Assembly: GCF_024169925.1 (NCBI RefSeq)
Contig: NZ_JALJXF010000001.1
Span: 4,692,501-4,756,500, forward strand
Direction: 5' to 3'
DNA length: 64,000 bases
Origin: Methylorubrum extorquens
GTDB taxonomy: Bacteria; Pseudomonadota; Alphaproteobacteria; Rhizobiales; Beijerinckiaceae
A program made the translations under genes and the position numbers. Each line of letters begins with the position of its first letter. Position 1 is the first letter of the stretch. The notes under the pieces are model-generated. The model was not told the origin of the DNA and searched no databases. It saw nothing but the letters and a program-made list of their open reading frames with translations. This document shows positions 25,452 to 33,206 of this stretch, one piece after another.

Positions 25452-26288
25452 ATGACCGGCCAGCCCCCCGTCGTCGTCGCGGTCGCGATCACCGGCTCGG
25501 TGCCGCGCAAACGCGACAACCCGGCCGTGCCGATCACGGTCTCAGAGCAGATCGAATCGACCCAGGCCGCCTTCGAGGCCGGTGCGGCGCTGGCCCACAT
25601 CCATGTGCGCAACGACGACGAGAGCCCCTCGTCCGATCCGGAGAAGTTCGCCGCCGTGCAGGCGGGCCTGCGCAAGCACTGCCCCGGCATGATCGTCCAG
25701 TTCTCGACCGGCGGGCGCGGCCGCGATCCGGCGAGCCGCGGCCTCTCGCTCCAGCACCGGCCCGACATGGCCTCGCTCTCGACCGGCTCGGTCAACTTCC
25801 CGACCATCGTCTACGAGAACCACACCACTCTGGTGACAGAACTCGCCGGCCAGATGCAGCGCAACGGCGTGCGGCCGGAGATCGAGATCTTCGACCTCTC
25901 GCACCTGCACGGAGCCAAGCGCCTCGTCGAGGCCGGGCTGATGGATGCGCGCCCGCACGTGCAGTTCGTGATGGGCGTGAAGAACGCGCTGCCGGCGCAG
26001 GAGCACCTGCTCGACCTCCTGCTCGGGGAGCTGCGCCGCCTGCTGCCGGGGGCGACCTGGACCGCCGCCGGGATCGGCCGCGAGCAGGCCCGCGTGATGG
26101 ATTGGGCGCTGGCCCGCGGGGCGGATGCGGTCCGCACCGGACTGGAGGACAACATTCGGATCACGCGGGAGCAGCTGGCCGGCAGCAACGCCGAGCTGGT
26201 CGGCCTCGCCGTCGCGGCGGTGACCCGGCACGGCCGCCGTGTCGCGACCCCGGCGCAGGCCCGGACCGCCCTCGGCCTCCCTGCCTGA
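25452..26288 (+). CDS. BKACE family beta-keto acid cleavage enzyme (DUF849)
   Basis: A 278-residue TIM-barrel enzyme of the 3-keto-5-aminohexanoate cleavage (BKACE) family, which uses Zn and acetyl-CoA to convert a beta-keto acid into acetoacetate and a CoA ester. Metal ligands are visible in AHIHVR (His49, His51), and the conserved VRTGLEDN segment provides the late Glu. The family member's substrate cannot be predicted by eye; family members act on carnitine- and lysine-derived keto acids among others. No co-operonic transferase or dehydrogenase is present. Confidence 0.88.
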   Translation: MTGQPPVVVAVAITGSVPRKRDNPAVPITVSEQIESTQAAFEAGAALAHIHVRNDDESPSSDPEKFAAVQAGLRKHCPGMIVQFSTGGRGRDPASRGLSLQHRPDMASLSTGSVNFPTIVYENHTTLVTELAGQMQRNGVRPEIEIFDLSHLHGAKRLVEAGLMDARPHVQFVMGVKNALPAQEHLLDLLLGELRRLLPGATWTAAGIGREQARVMDWALARGADAVRTGLEDNIRITREQLAGSNAELVGLAVAAVTRHGRRVATPAQARTALGLPA

Positions 26289-26300
26289 CGGCGGCTGATC

Positions 26301-27197
26301 CTAACGCCTCGCGAGGCCGGGCGCGCCCGCTGCGGCGTCGAAGGGCAGCGCCCGCTCCAGCAGCCCCGCCCCGAACCGCTCGCGGAAGCCGAGATGCGGC
26401 ATGTGGGCGTAGCCGATATGGCAGCGGCATTGCGCCAGCGGGCAGGGCCGCGGCGTTAGGGCGGCGTCGAAACCCGGGTCGTAGAGGTTGCCGATCCGGG
26501 CCGGAACCACGTGGCAGCGGCGGACCTCGCCGTCGCCATCGACGCTGACCACGCTCTCGCCCGTGGCGCAGGCCCGGCCCCGGCTGCGGATCCCGGTGCG
26601 GTTGATGTCGAACAGCGGATCGAGCGCGCACAAGGTGGCGAGGTCGTCCGGCCCGTAATAGTTCGGCCCCTCGTCCCGGTAGGCGTTCACCCAGAGGTAG
26701 ATCTCGGGCCGAAGCGCCCGGCGCAGGGCGGCGAGCGCCGCGAAATGCTCGCGCTTGCCCACGATGCCGACGCTGTAGCTGATGCCGCGGGCGTCGAGTT
26801 CGGCGCAGCGCCCGAGGAAGCGGTCGAGCGGCGTCTCGCCCGGATGGAAGGTGCACCAGAAGCCGATGCGGTCGGAATCGCAACCGTCGAGCCAGCCCGT
26901 CGGCCAGGACAGGTTGGTCTGCGCGGCGACCCGCGTGACATGGGGCATCCGGCTGAGCCGCGCCATCGCCGTCCGGTAGGCCGGCCGGATCAGCGCCTCG
27001 CCCCAGGGCGTGAACAGGATGCCCAGCGTGCGCCGGGTCTGGCTGTCGGCCCAGTCGACGAAGCGGGCGAGTTGGCCTGCGTCGCGCCGCAGGGTCTCGC
27101 GGCTGTCCCGGCGCTTGGCGAAGGGGCAGTAGGGGCAGGCGTAATTGCAGCTCGCCAGCGGGCCTCGGTAGAGGATGTCGAGATGGGCGCCTGCCAT
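26301..27197 (-). CDS. STM4011-type radical SAM protein
   Basis: A 298-residue radical SAM protein. The cluster motif CNYACPYC lies near residue 17-24, unusually close to the N-terminus. A C-terminal cysteine-rich tail (Cys in RGRACATGE, RRCHVV and PCPLAQCRCHIGY) could bind an extra Fe-S cluster in SPASM style. Content and neighbours match the STM4011 family of a conserved but uncharacterised five-gene set. The start at 27197 is 2 bases after the upstream gene's stop. It is the last gene of a seven-gene operon. Reaction unknown; a SPASM-like tail suggests a peptide or protein substrate. Confidence 0.78.
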   Translation of the reverse strand: MAGAHLDILYRGPLASCNYACPYCPFAKRRDSRETLRRDAGQLARFVDWADSQTRRTLGILFTPWGEALIRPAYRTAMARLSRMPHVTRVAAQTNLSWPTGWLDGCDSDRIGFWCTFHPGETPLDRFLGRCAELDARGISYSVGIVGKREHFAALAALRRALRPEIYLWVNAYRDEGPNYYGPDDLATLCALDPLFDINRTGIRSRGRACATGESVVSVDGDGEVRRCHVVPARIGNLYDPGFDAALTPRPCPLAQCRCHIGYAHMPHLGFRERFGAGLLERALPFDAAAGAPGLARR

Positions 27198-27199
27198 GG

Positions 27200-28564
27200 T
27201 CAGCGCAGCGCGTAGGCGCGCATCCGCTCGCGCACGCCGGCCGTCTGGAGCCAGGGGCCGATCGCGTCGGAGCGTTCGAGGCCCGCCTCGGTCAGCCGGA
27301 GACCCTCCGCGTCGAGGGTGGCGAGGCCTGCCTCTGCGAGGTCGGCCAGTCCCGGCAGGTCGGCGAGGAGCGGCGTGCCGAAGCGCTCCGCGTAGGCGCG
27401 CGGGGACAGGCCGGGGGCCTGGAGCAGGTGCATCAGCACGAAGCGGCGGCGCTGGTCCTCGGCGTCGAGCCACGCGCCGTAATCGGCCCGGCCGTGGCGC
27501 CTCGCGTCGCGGGCGGTGTAGTCGGCGACGATGGCGGCGACGCCCGGCTGCCCCACGGCGTAGGCGGTCGCGTAGTGCAGGGCGGCGGTGTAGGAGCGCG
27601 CCCCGGCGCCGAGCCCGACCATGCCGTCGCGGGCGCAATCGTAGGCCGGGCCCCATGCGGCCTCGGGGGCGCGGCGGAACATCCGCATCGAGACCTGCCG
27701 GTAGCCGGCCGTCCGCAGCCGGTCGCGGGCCGCGCGGTAGATCGCGAGGCGGCGCGCATCCCAGGCGCGGTCGTCCTCGGCGGCTCCGCCCCGCCGGCCG
27801 AGCCCGGTCAGCGGCCGGACGTAGAGGGGATAGAGGAAGAGTTCTTCCGGCTCCCAGGCGAGGGCCGCCTCGACGGATTCGAGGAAGCTCGCGGGTGTCT
27901 GCCCGGCGGCGCCGTAGATCAGGTCGATGTTAAGGACCGGGATGCCGGCGTCACGGATCGTTCTGAGCGCCGCATCGACGCTGCTCCGGCTTTGCGGCCG
28001 GCCCATCGCCCGCGCCTCGTCGTCGCGAAACGACTCGACGCCGATGCTGATCCGCTCGACCCCGTGCGCCCGCAGCACGGCGAGCCGCTCCGGCGTGGTG
28101 GTGCCGGGCGCGGTCTCGACCGAGGCCGGAAGCGCCAGGGGCGTGGCCCCGAAGGTGTCGCGCAGATCCGCCAACAGGCGGTCGAGGTCAGGCGCTTCGA
28201 GGAAGGTCGGGGTGCCGCCGCCGAGTGCCATGCGGGCGACCCGGAACCGGCCGAGACTGTCGGCCACCGTCTCGGCCTGGAGCCGCAGGGCGTCGAGATA
28301 GGGCGCGACGCGGCCCTCGCCGCGGGTCAGGGTGAACAGGTTGCAGAAGCCGCAGCGCATCGCGCAGAACGGCACGTGCACGTAGAGGAACAGCCCGTCC
28401 TTGGCTTCCTCCGCCCAGGCCTCGCGCAGGGGCACCGGGTGCCGCAGCGGCCGGTAGGCGGTCTTGTGCGGGTAGGCGTATTGGTAGCCACCATAGACCG
28501 GCCCCGCGCGCAGGGCTGCCGTGCTCATGCCGGGGCCCATGCCGGTGCCAATGACGGTGTTCAT
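27200..28564 (-). CDS. STM4012-type radical SAM protein, HemN/HemW-like
   Basis: A 454-residue protein with HemN-like architecture: radical SAM motif CAMRCGFC preceded by YVHVPF, then GGGTPTFL, SVETAPGT and ISIGVESF. A C-terminal winged-helix-like HemN_C region follows. HemN-fold relatives include coproporphyrinogen dehydrogenase, the haem chaperone HemW and class C methylases. The fixed association with an ATP-grasp-like protein, a hydrolase and an LRR protein sets this one apart as STM4012 type. The ATG overlaps the stop of the hydrolase gene by 4 bases (ATGA). A later ATG (MSTAALR) is possible. Confidence 0.8.
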   Translation of the reverse strand: MNTVIGTGMGPGMSTAALRAGPVYGGYQYAYPHKTAYRPLRHPVPLREAWAEEAKDGLFLYVHVPFCAMRCGFCNLFTLTRGEGRVAPYLDALRLQAETVADSLGRFRVARMALGGGTPTFLEAPDLDRLLADLRDTFGATPLALPASVETAPGTTTPERLAVLRAHGVERISIGVESFRDDEARAMGRPQSRSSVDAALRTIRDAGIPVLNIDLIYGAAGQTPASFLESVEAALAWEPEELFLYPLYVRPLTGLGRRGGAAEDDRAWDARRLAIYRAARDRLRTAGYRQVSMRMFRRAPEAAWGPAYDCARDGMVGLGAGARSYTAALHYATAYAVGQPGVAAIVADYTARDARRHGRADYGAWLDAEDQRRRFVLMHLLQAPGLSPRAYAERFGTPLLADLPGLADLAEAGLATLDAEGLRLTEAGLERSDAIGPWLQTAGVRERMRAYALR

Positions 28565-29364
28565 GCCGCCTCCTGGATGAACTCGGCGTAGGGCACGTCC
28601 CACACGGTCGGGTGCGCGAGGCGGTGGCCGCGATAGCCGTCCTCGCCGAAGGCGGTGCCGTGGTCGGCGCACAGGATGCAGAGGGCCGGCCCGCGCGCCT
28701 CGAGCGCCGCGAAGAGCGGGGGCAGGGCGCCGTCGGCGTAGGCCAGCGCCGCCGCTTGCGTCTCCGCGCTCTCCCGCGTCGCGCCCGGCAGGTAGGCGCG
28801 GGTCGGGTGATGGGTCGCCGAGACGTTGAGGAATAGGAACAGCCGCCGCTCGCGCTCGAGCGCGGCGATCCGCTCCACGGCGAAGCCGACCTGCGCCGCG
28901 GTCGAACCCTTCGCCTGCACGCCGAAGCCGCCGTGCCAGTGGCTCTCGGCGAACAGGCCCGGCAGGACGCGGCCGAGCGGGGTGCGCTTGTTGAAGAAGC
29001 CGACGCCGCCGATGCACAGCGTGTGATACCCGCGTGCGGCAAGGCCGGAGACGATGTCGGGCGCGTCGAACACGGCGGTGTCCGGCCCGGTGGTGCGGCT
29101 GCCGTCGAAGCGCAGCGCGAAGAGGCGCGGGTGCGGTCCCGGCTCGGCGGGCGTCGGCAGGAAGCCGGCGAAAATCGCCTGATGCGCGGCATAGGTGAAG
29201 CTGCCCGGCGCGTGGCGGCGCTCCCAGGCCTCGCCCGGCAGCAGGCGCGCGAGGTTCGGCGTCCGGCCCTCCGCCAGCGCGGTCGCGGCCACGTCGTAGC
29301 GGAGCGAATCGAGCGTCACGAGCAGGATGTCGTGCGAGCCCACGCGTTCGGCGGCGCGGATCAT
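28561..29364 (-). CDS. STM4013-type hydrolase, alkaline phosphatase/sulfatase fold
   Basis: A 267-residue predicted metallohydrolase. The N-terminal strand ILLVTLDSLRYD places the first metal-binding Asp and a candidate catalytic Ser/Thr region; CADHGTAFGEDG near residue 235 supplies the Asp-His metal pair typical of the sulfatase/phosphopentomutase superfamily. It has no signal peptide, so it acts in the cytoplasm with its neighbours. It overlaps both the upstream ATP-grasp-like gene and the downstream radical SAM gene by 4 bases. Substrate unknown. Confidence 0.75.
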   Translation of the reverse strand: MIRAAERVGSHDILLVTLDSLRYDVAATALAEGRTPNLARLLPGEAWERRHAPGSFTYAAHQAIFAGFLPTPAEPGPHPRLFALRFDGSRTTGPDTAVFDAPDIVSGLAARGYHTLCIGGVGFFNKRTPLGRVLPGLFAESHWHGGFGVQAKGSTAAQVGFAVERIAALERERRLFLFLNVSATHHPTRAYLPGATRESAETQAAALAYADGALPPLFAALEARGPALCILCADHGTAFGEDGYRGHRLAHPTVWDVPYAEFIQEAA

Positions 29365-30509
29365 GCGGCGAGTCCCACGGGACGGCGCGCGGCGATCCAG
29401 CCGGGCAGGCGGGCCACCTGCCATTCGTAGGGGTCGAGCCCCTCGTGCCGGACACGGCGGATCAGGTCGCCGAAGGCGTTGGCCTCGAAGAAGACGTGGC
29501 GGCGCAGGCCCACGGTCAGTGCCACGTCGAAGGCGACGTGGAAGGTCTGCGGGAACAGCCTCGCGAAGCGGCGGCAATCTGCCCGCATCGCCTCCCAGAC
29601 GGCGGGCGGCGCCAGGGCGCGAAGCGCGTCCGCCTCGCCCCGGCGCCCGCCGAGATCGAGGTTGGTGATCGGGCCGCGGGCCTTGCGCAGCACGCTATGG
29701 GCGGGCTCGCCGTCGACCACGAGCACGCGCAGGTCGCAAGGCCCGCCGTCGAGAGCGGCCTTCGGCACCCACTGCTCCACATGTGCGTCCTGCGCCAGGA
29801 TCGTGTCGATCAGCGCCACGGCCTCAGCTCCGCGGTAGCGCCGTAGCCGGTGGGAATGGTGCAGCACGCCGGGCCCGGCGCCCGGCACGTGCTCGGCCGC
29901 GGAGTCCGCCACAATCCCGTCGCGGGCGACCGTGAGCGCGGCGATGCCGGCGGCGCCCGAGCCGAAGCGCGGCTTGACGAAGACGCGGGTCAGACCGGCC
30001 GCGCGCATGGCTTCCACAAGCGCGTCGAACGAGCCGGCCGGCGGCAGCGCCCGCGGCACCGGCAGGCCGTGCGCGGCCATGGCGGCGTGGCAGGCCCGCT
30101 TGTCGTAGAACAGGGCGACCGTCTCGGCCTCGTGGGTCAGGGCGACGCCCGGCGGCACGACCCGGCGGGCGAGCCGCAGCGCCGCCGTGAGCCCGCGCTG
30201 CAGGCCGTGGTCGGGCCGCAGCCGCGTCGCCTCGTCGTCGGCCTCGTCCTCACCGCCGAGGCGCAACAGGGCCCGGCGGATGCCTGGATCGCCGCCGGGC
30301 GAGTCGATGCGCAGCAGGCCGCGCCCCTCCGGGAACAGCGCGCTCAGCCGGTCCGGCGCTTCAATGAAGCGGGCGTAGTCGAGTACGGGCGCAGGCGGGT
30401 GCCCGGCCCGGACCAGCGCGGCGCTGAAGCCCTCCGTGCGCTCGTCGCCCGCGACCCCGAGGATGACGCAGGGGGCAATCCCAGTGAGCGAGTCACCGGC
30501 GCCCGTCAT
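29361..30509 (-). CDS. STM4014-type protein, ATP-grasp-like
   Basis: A 382-residue cytoplasmic protein. Segments resemble the ATP-grasp fold: KRACHAAMAAHGLPVPRA (start of the ATP subdomain), VFVKPRFGSGAAGI (Lys plus Gly-rich loop), LRVLVVDGEP, and a late FEANAFGDL resembling the metal-binding Glu/Asn region. ATP-grasp enzymes ligate a carboxylate to an amine or thiol, as in peptide maturation and lysine modification. Assignment to the fold is by eye. Four-base overlaps on both sides indicate tight coupling. Confidence 0.68.
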   Translation of the reverse strand: MTGAGDSLTGIAPCVILGVAGDERTEGFSAALVRAGHPPAPVLDYARFIEAPDRLSALFPEGRGLLRIDSPGGDPGIRRALLRLGGEDEADDEATRLRPDHGLQRGLTAALRLARRVVPPGVALTHEAETVALFYDKRACHAAMAAHGLPVPRALPPAGSFDALVEAMRAAGLTRVFVKPRFGSGAAGIAALTVARDGIVADSAAEHVPGAGPGVLHHSHRLRRYRGAEAVALIDTILAQDAHVEQWVPKAALDGGPCDLRVLVVDGEPAHSVLRKARGPITNLDLGGRRGEADALRALAPPAVWEAMRADCRRFARLFPQTFHVAFDVALTVGLRRHVFFEANAFGDLIRRVRHEGLDPYEWQVARLPGWIAARRPVGLAA

Positions 30510-31432
30510 TCCGAGACGGCGATGTTGCGGTAGATCTCGCCGGCATACTCGTCCGGCTCCTGCTGCTCGGAGAGGTCGACCGCCGGCCCGAGAGCCGCCA
30601 GCCGCGTCATCGTCGCCTCGGTGAGGAAGTGGTGGTGCAGGTCGAGCCGCGACAGCTTCGCCACCGCCGGCGAGGCGATGAGCGCCTCCGCGCCCGCATC
30701 CGTCAGGTTGCCGAGGGAGAGGTCGAGGGTCGAGACGCGTTCCAGCACGGGAGCGGCGGCGACCGCCGCGGCGAGGTCGTCGGCATAGGCGCAGTCGCGG
30801 AGCGCCAGGGTGTTGAGCTTCGGGAACAGCCGGCCGGCGAAGAGATCCGCAAAATCTGCCGGCGTGCTGTCGCCGCCATACTCGTCGGTGCCGAGCCAGA
30901 GTTCGAGATGGCGCAGCTCCGGCGCCCCGGCGGCCAGCGCCTCCCCCACCACCCGGCGCGGCAGGCCGCCCGATTCGACGATGAGCGCGGTCAGGCGCGG
31001 CGCCTCGAACCGCCCGAGCGCGAGGCCGGTGGCGCCGCGCACCTGCATGTGCTCCAGCTGCGGGAAGGCCGGCCAGAGCGCCGAGAGGTCGCTCTGGTTG
31101 ATCCAGGAAATCTCGTTCTCCTCCGAGACGATGTCGCCGAGGAAGAGCGCGCGCAGGTTGGGAAACCGCTCGGCATAGGAGACCAGCGCCTCGACGACCG
31201 CCTGGGACGTGCCCTCGGAATCGTCGCCCTGCCAGTAGCCGATGACGAGGGCGTCGGTCGCCTCGGCGCCGGGCAGCGCCGCGTAGCTCCCGAGCATGGC
31301 CGGCACGTTGTCCTCGGAATCGTACGCGACGCGGAAGCGCGGCACCGCGCGCTCGAAGTCCCAGGCCTCCATCCCGTTCTGGAAATCCTCGACCGGCTTG
31401 CCGAAGAAGGTCGTCAGGTTCTCGTAGGGCAT
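30506..31432 (-). CDS. STM4015-type leucine-rich repeat protein
   Basis: A 308-residue protein made mainly of irregular leucine-rich repeats: units such as RTLDLSLGNLTDAGAEAL-type and LSRLDLHHHFLTEATMTRL recur from residue ~80 to 290. No signal peptide and no membrane segment. LRR folds bind proteins, so it may recruit the substrate or hold the enzymes together (inference). It overlaps the STM4014-type gene by 4 bases and lies 38 bp after the DUF6745-like gene. Confidence 0.72.
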   Translation of the reverse strand: MPYENLTTFFGKPVEDFQNGMEAWDFERAVPRFRVAYDSEDNVPAMLGSYAALPGAEATDALVIGYWQGDDSEGTSQAVVEALVSYAERFPNLRALFLGDIVSEENEISWINQSDLSALWPAFPQLEHMQVRGATGLALGRFEAPRLTALIVESGGLPRRVVGEALAAGAPELRHLELWLGTDEYGGDSTPADFADLFAGRLFPKLNTLALRDCAYADDLAAAVAAAPVLERVSTLDLSLGNLTDAGAEALIASPAVAKLSRLDLHHHFLTEATMTRLAALGPAVDLSEQQEPDEYAGEIYRNIAVSE

Positions 31433-31470
31433 CGGTTCCGGCTTCTCGTTCGGGCGGTGGCGGGACCGGT

Positions 31471-32382
31471 TCAGGTCTCGATCAGCGGGGCGTAGTCGGC
31501 CGGGTCGTCGAAGCCGGCGGTCCAGGCCACGGCTTGGTGGCAGGTCTTGGTGGTCGGCGGAACGCGCAGGAAGTAGCGCCGCCCGGTCGAAGGACAGCCG
31601 ACCGAAACGCAGACGAGGGGCTCGTCGCCCGCGAGATCGACCCGCAGCAGCCGGCGCTCGCCGCCGGGGTCGCGGTCCCGGTCGAGTTCTTCCGCTTCGG
31701 CCGCCTCCATGAAGGTCTCGAAGCCGAAGCGCTCCAGCATCACCCGCCGCCGCTCGGCGTTGCGCTCCTCCAGGATCTCGGCGATCCCGAGCTCATGCGG
31801 CCGGAAGGCGATGCGCGCATCCACCGGCACCCCGCGCCAGCGCAGGCCGATGCCGGGCAGGTGCGGCGGCGGTTCGGTGAGGCCGGAGCCGGCCACGTCG
31901 ATCCACGAGGTGACGCGAAAACTCTCCGGCACGTGGTCGATCCGGCCGCAGCCGGCGATGTCGAGCCCGGCGACGGAGCCCCGCGTCGGTAGGGCGCCGA
32001 TCAGGGCGCAGTCGCGGATGTTGAGCCGCCCGCCACGTAAATGGAGATCGTCGGGCAGGGCCTTCAGCGCCGAGCAGCCTTCGAGGTCGAGGAAGGCCGG
32101 CGACAGGCCGGGTGGCAGGGTCTCCAGGGCGAGGCAATCGCGCAGATCGACGATGCCGGCGCGCAGGTCCGCCGGCAGGGTCGTCAGCCGGTGGCAGGCG
32201 CGGGCGGAGAGGCGATAGGTGATCGCGTTGCCATCCTCGATCCGCGCGATGGCGGAGCCGTCGAGCACGAGTTCGCGGCAGCGGATGCCGTGGCCGAGCG
32301 TGTCCAGCCGGCTCGCGGGCGCGAGGATCCGGTGACAGACGAGACCGTCCGGCAATGCGCGGGCGGCCTCGTTGCGCGGCAT
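31471..32382 (-). CDS. LRR-like DUF6745-type protein
   Basis: About 303 residues from ATG 32382; the frame is open to 32601, so a longer product overlapping the upstream gene is possible and no ribosome site settles it. The first half has short leucine/cysteine repeats (for example LDLEGCSALKALPDDL and LNIRDCALIGALP). The second half, with MLERFGFETFM, GERRLLRVDL, DEPLVCVSVGCPSTGRRYFL and a TCHQAVAWTAGF segment, resembles the DUF6745 domain as I recall it. Function unknown. Its place upstream of the STM4015-4011 genes suggests a common operon. Confidence 0.6.
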   Translation of the reverse strand: MPRNEAARALPDGLVCHRILAPASRLDTLGHGIRCRELVLDGSAIARIEDGNAITYRLSARACHRLTTLPADLRAGIVDLRDCLALETLPPGLSPAFLDLEGCSALKALPDDLHLRGGRLNIRDCALIGALPTRGSVAGLDIAGCGRIDHVPESFRVTSWIDVAGSGLTEPPPHLPGIGLRWRGVPVDARIAFRPHELGIAEILEERNAERRRVMLERFGFETFMEAAEAEELDRDRDPGGERRLLRVDLAGDEPLVCVSVGCPSTGRRYFLRVPPTTKTCHQAVAWTAGFDDPADYAPLIET

Positions 32383-32503
32383 GTCGAGCCGGTCGAGAAC
32401 CTGCCCGGCCTCTTGCCCGGCCTCGTCGGCAGAGAGCGTGTCCTGAGGGCGCAGGATGCGCCGGGCGGGTGCGGGGGGGCATCGGCGATCGATTCCCCGA
32501 CAC

Positions 32504-32800
32504 TCAGTCCTGCACGGTGACAATGCGCTGCGGCGTGTATTCGCGCTGCCGCCACACCCGGTAGACGCCGCGGTCGAGGGTGATCGTGCCGTGCTCGTCA
32601 TGGACGACGCGGGCTTGGTCGGCGCGCACGTCGAGGTAGAAACAGCCGTCGCCGGCGAACAGAGCGGCGGGATCGACGACGCGGTGGCTATGGCCGGTCA
32701 ACTCGCCATGCGCGAGCACGGTATGCGGCAGCGGCCGGCTGGCGGCCTCCTGCGGAACGGCGGAAATCGCGCGAATGAAGATATCGCCCTGACGCCACAT
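32504..32800 (-). CDS. Small His-rich hypothetical protein, first gene of the radical SAM operon
   Basis: A 98-residue cytoplasmic protein from ATG 32800, preceded by GGAG at 6 bases. Histidines cluster in AHGELTGHSHRV and VHDEHGTITL, and the C-terminus reads GVYRVWRQREY; the spacing looks like a small beta-barrel (cupin-like) metal site, but this is inference. The sequence is the kind often found next to LRR/DUF6745 proteins. It is followed by the DUF6745-like gene. An open frame continues upstream to 32926 but lacks conserved character. Confidence 0.6.
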   Translation of the reverse strand: MWRQGDIFIRAISAVPQEAASRPLPHTVLAHGELTGHSHRVVDPAALFAGDGCFYLDVRADQARVVHDEHGTITLDRGVYRVWRQREYTPQRIVTVQD

Positions 32801-33206
32801 GCCCGTCTCCGCCCATGTTTCAAGAGCAAGAGCCGACTTAAGAGCCGCTTGCCGCTCTTTGTCCGGCTTATGATCGTGGTGCACGCCCGGCGAAGGCCAT
32901 GCCTCGACAGAGTTGCGCCCTGACAATACTCTGTTGGCACGAGGCTAACCCGGCGATCGACTGACGGTCAACCGGTGGCGGGCTGTTACGGTATCTCTGC
33001 CAAGCCCGATCCGCCCGCCGGCCGATGTGAGATCCCGGTGGGCCGAGGCTCCCCCGCCGACAGGACAACATTCGGTTGACCTACGGGCTCAGCAGGGTAG
33101 AAATCCTACCAATCCGGGTCTCTCTTGTGTTGCGCACAACTTTAATAGCCTGGAACTGACGACATCTGCGGAGTCGTCATCGCCGTCGTCGGCCGGCATT
33201 TTTCGC
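32801..33206. promoter_or_regulatory. Divergent intergenic region, radical SAM operon / M48 protease
   Basis: 406 bp with no convincing gene. It must contain the promoter of the seven-gene minus-strand operon and that of the plus-strand protease. Base composition is lower in GC than the flanks near 33080-33200. No recognised operator. Confidence 0.3.
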
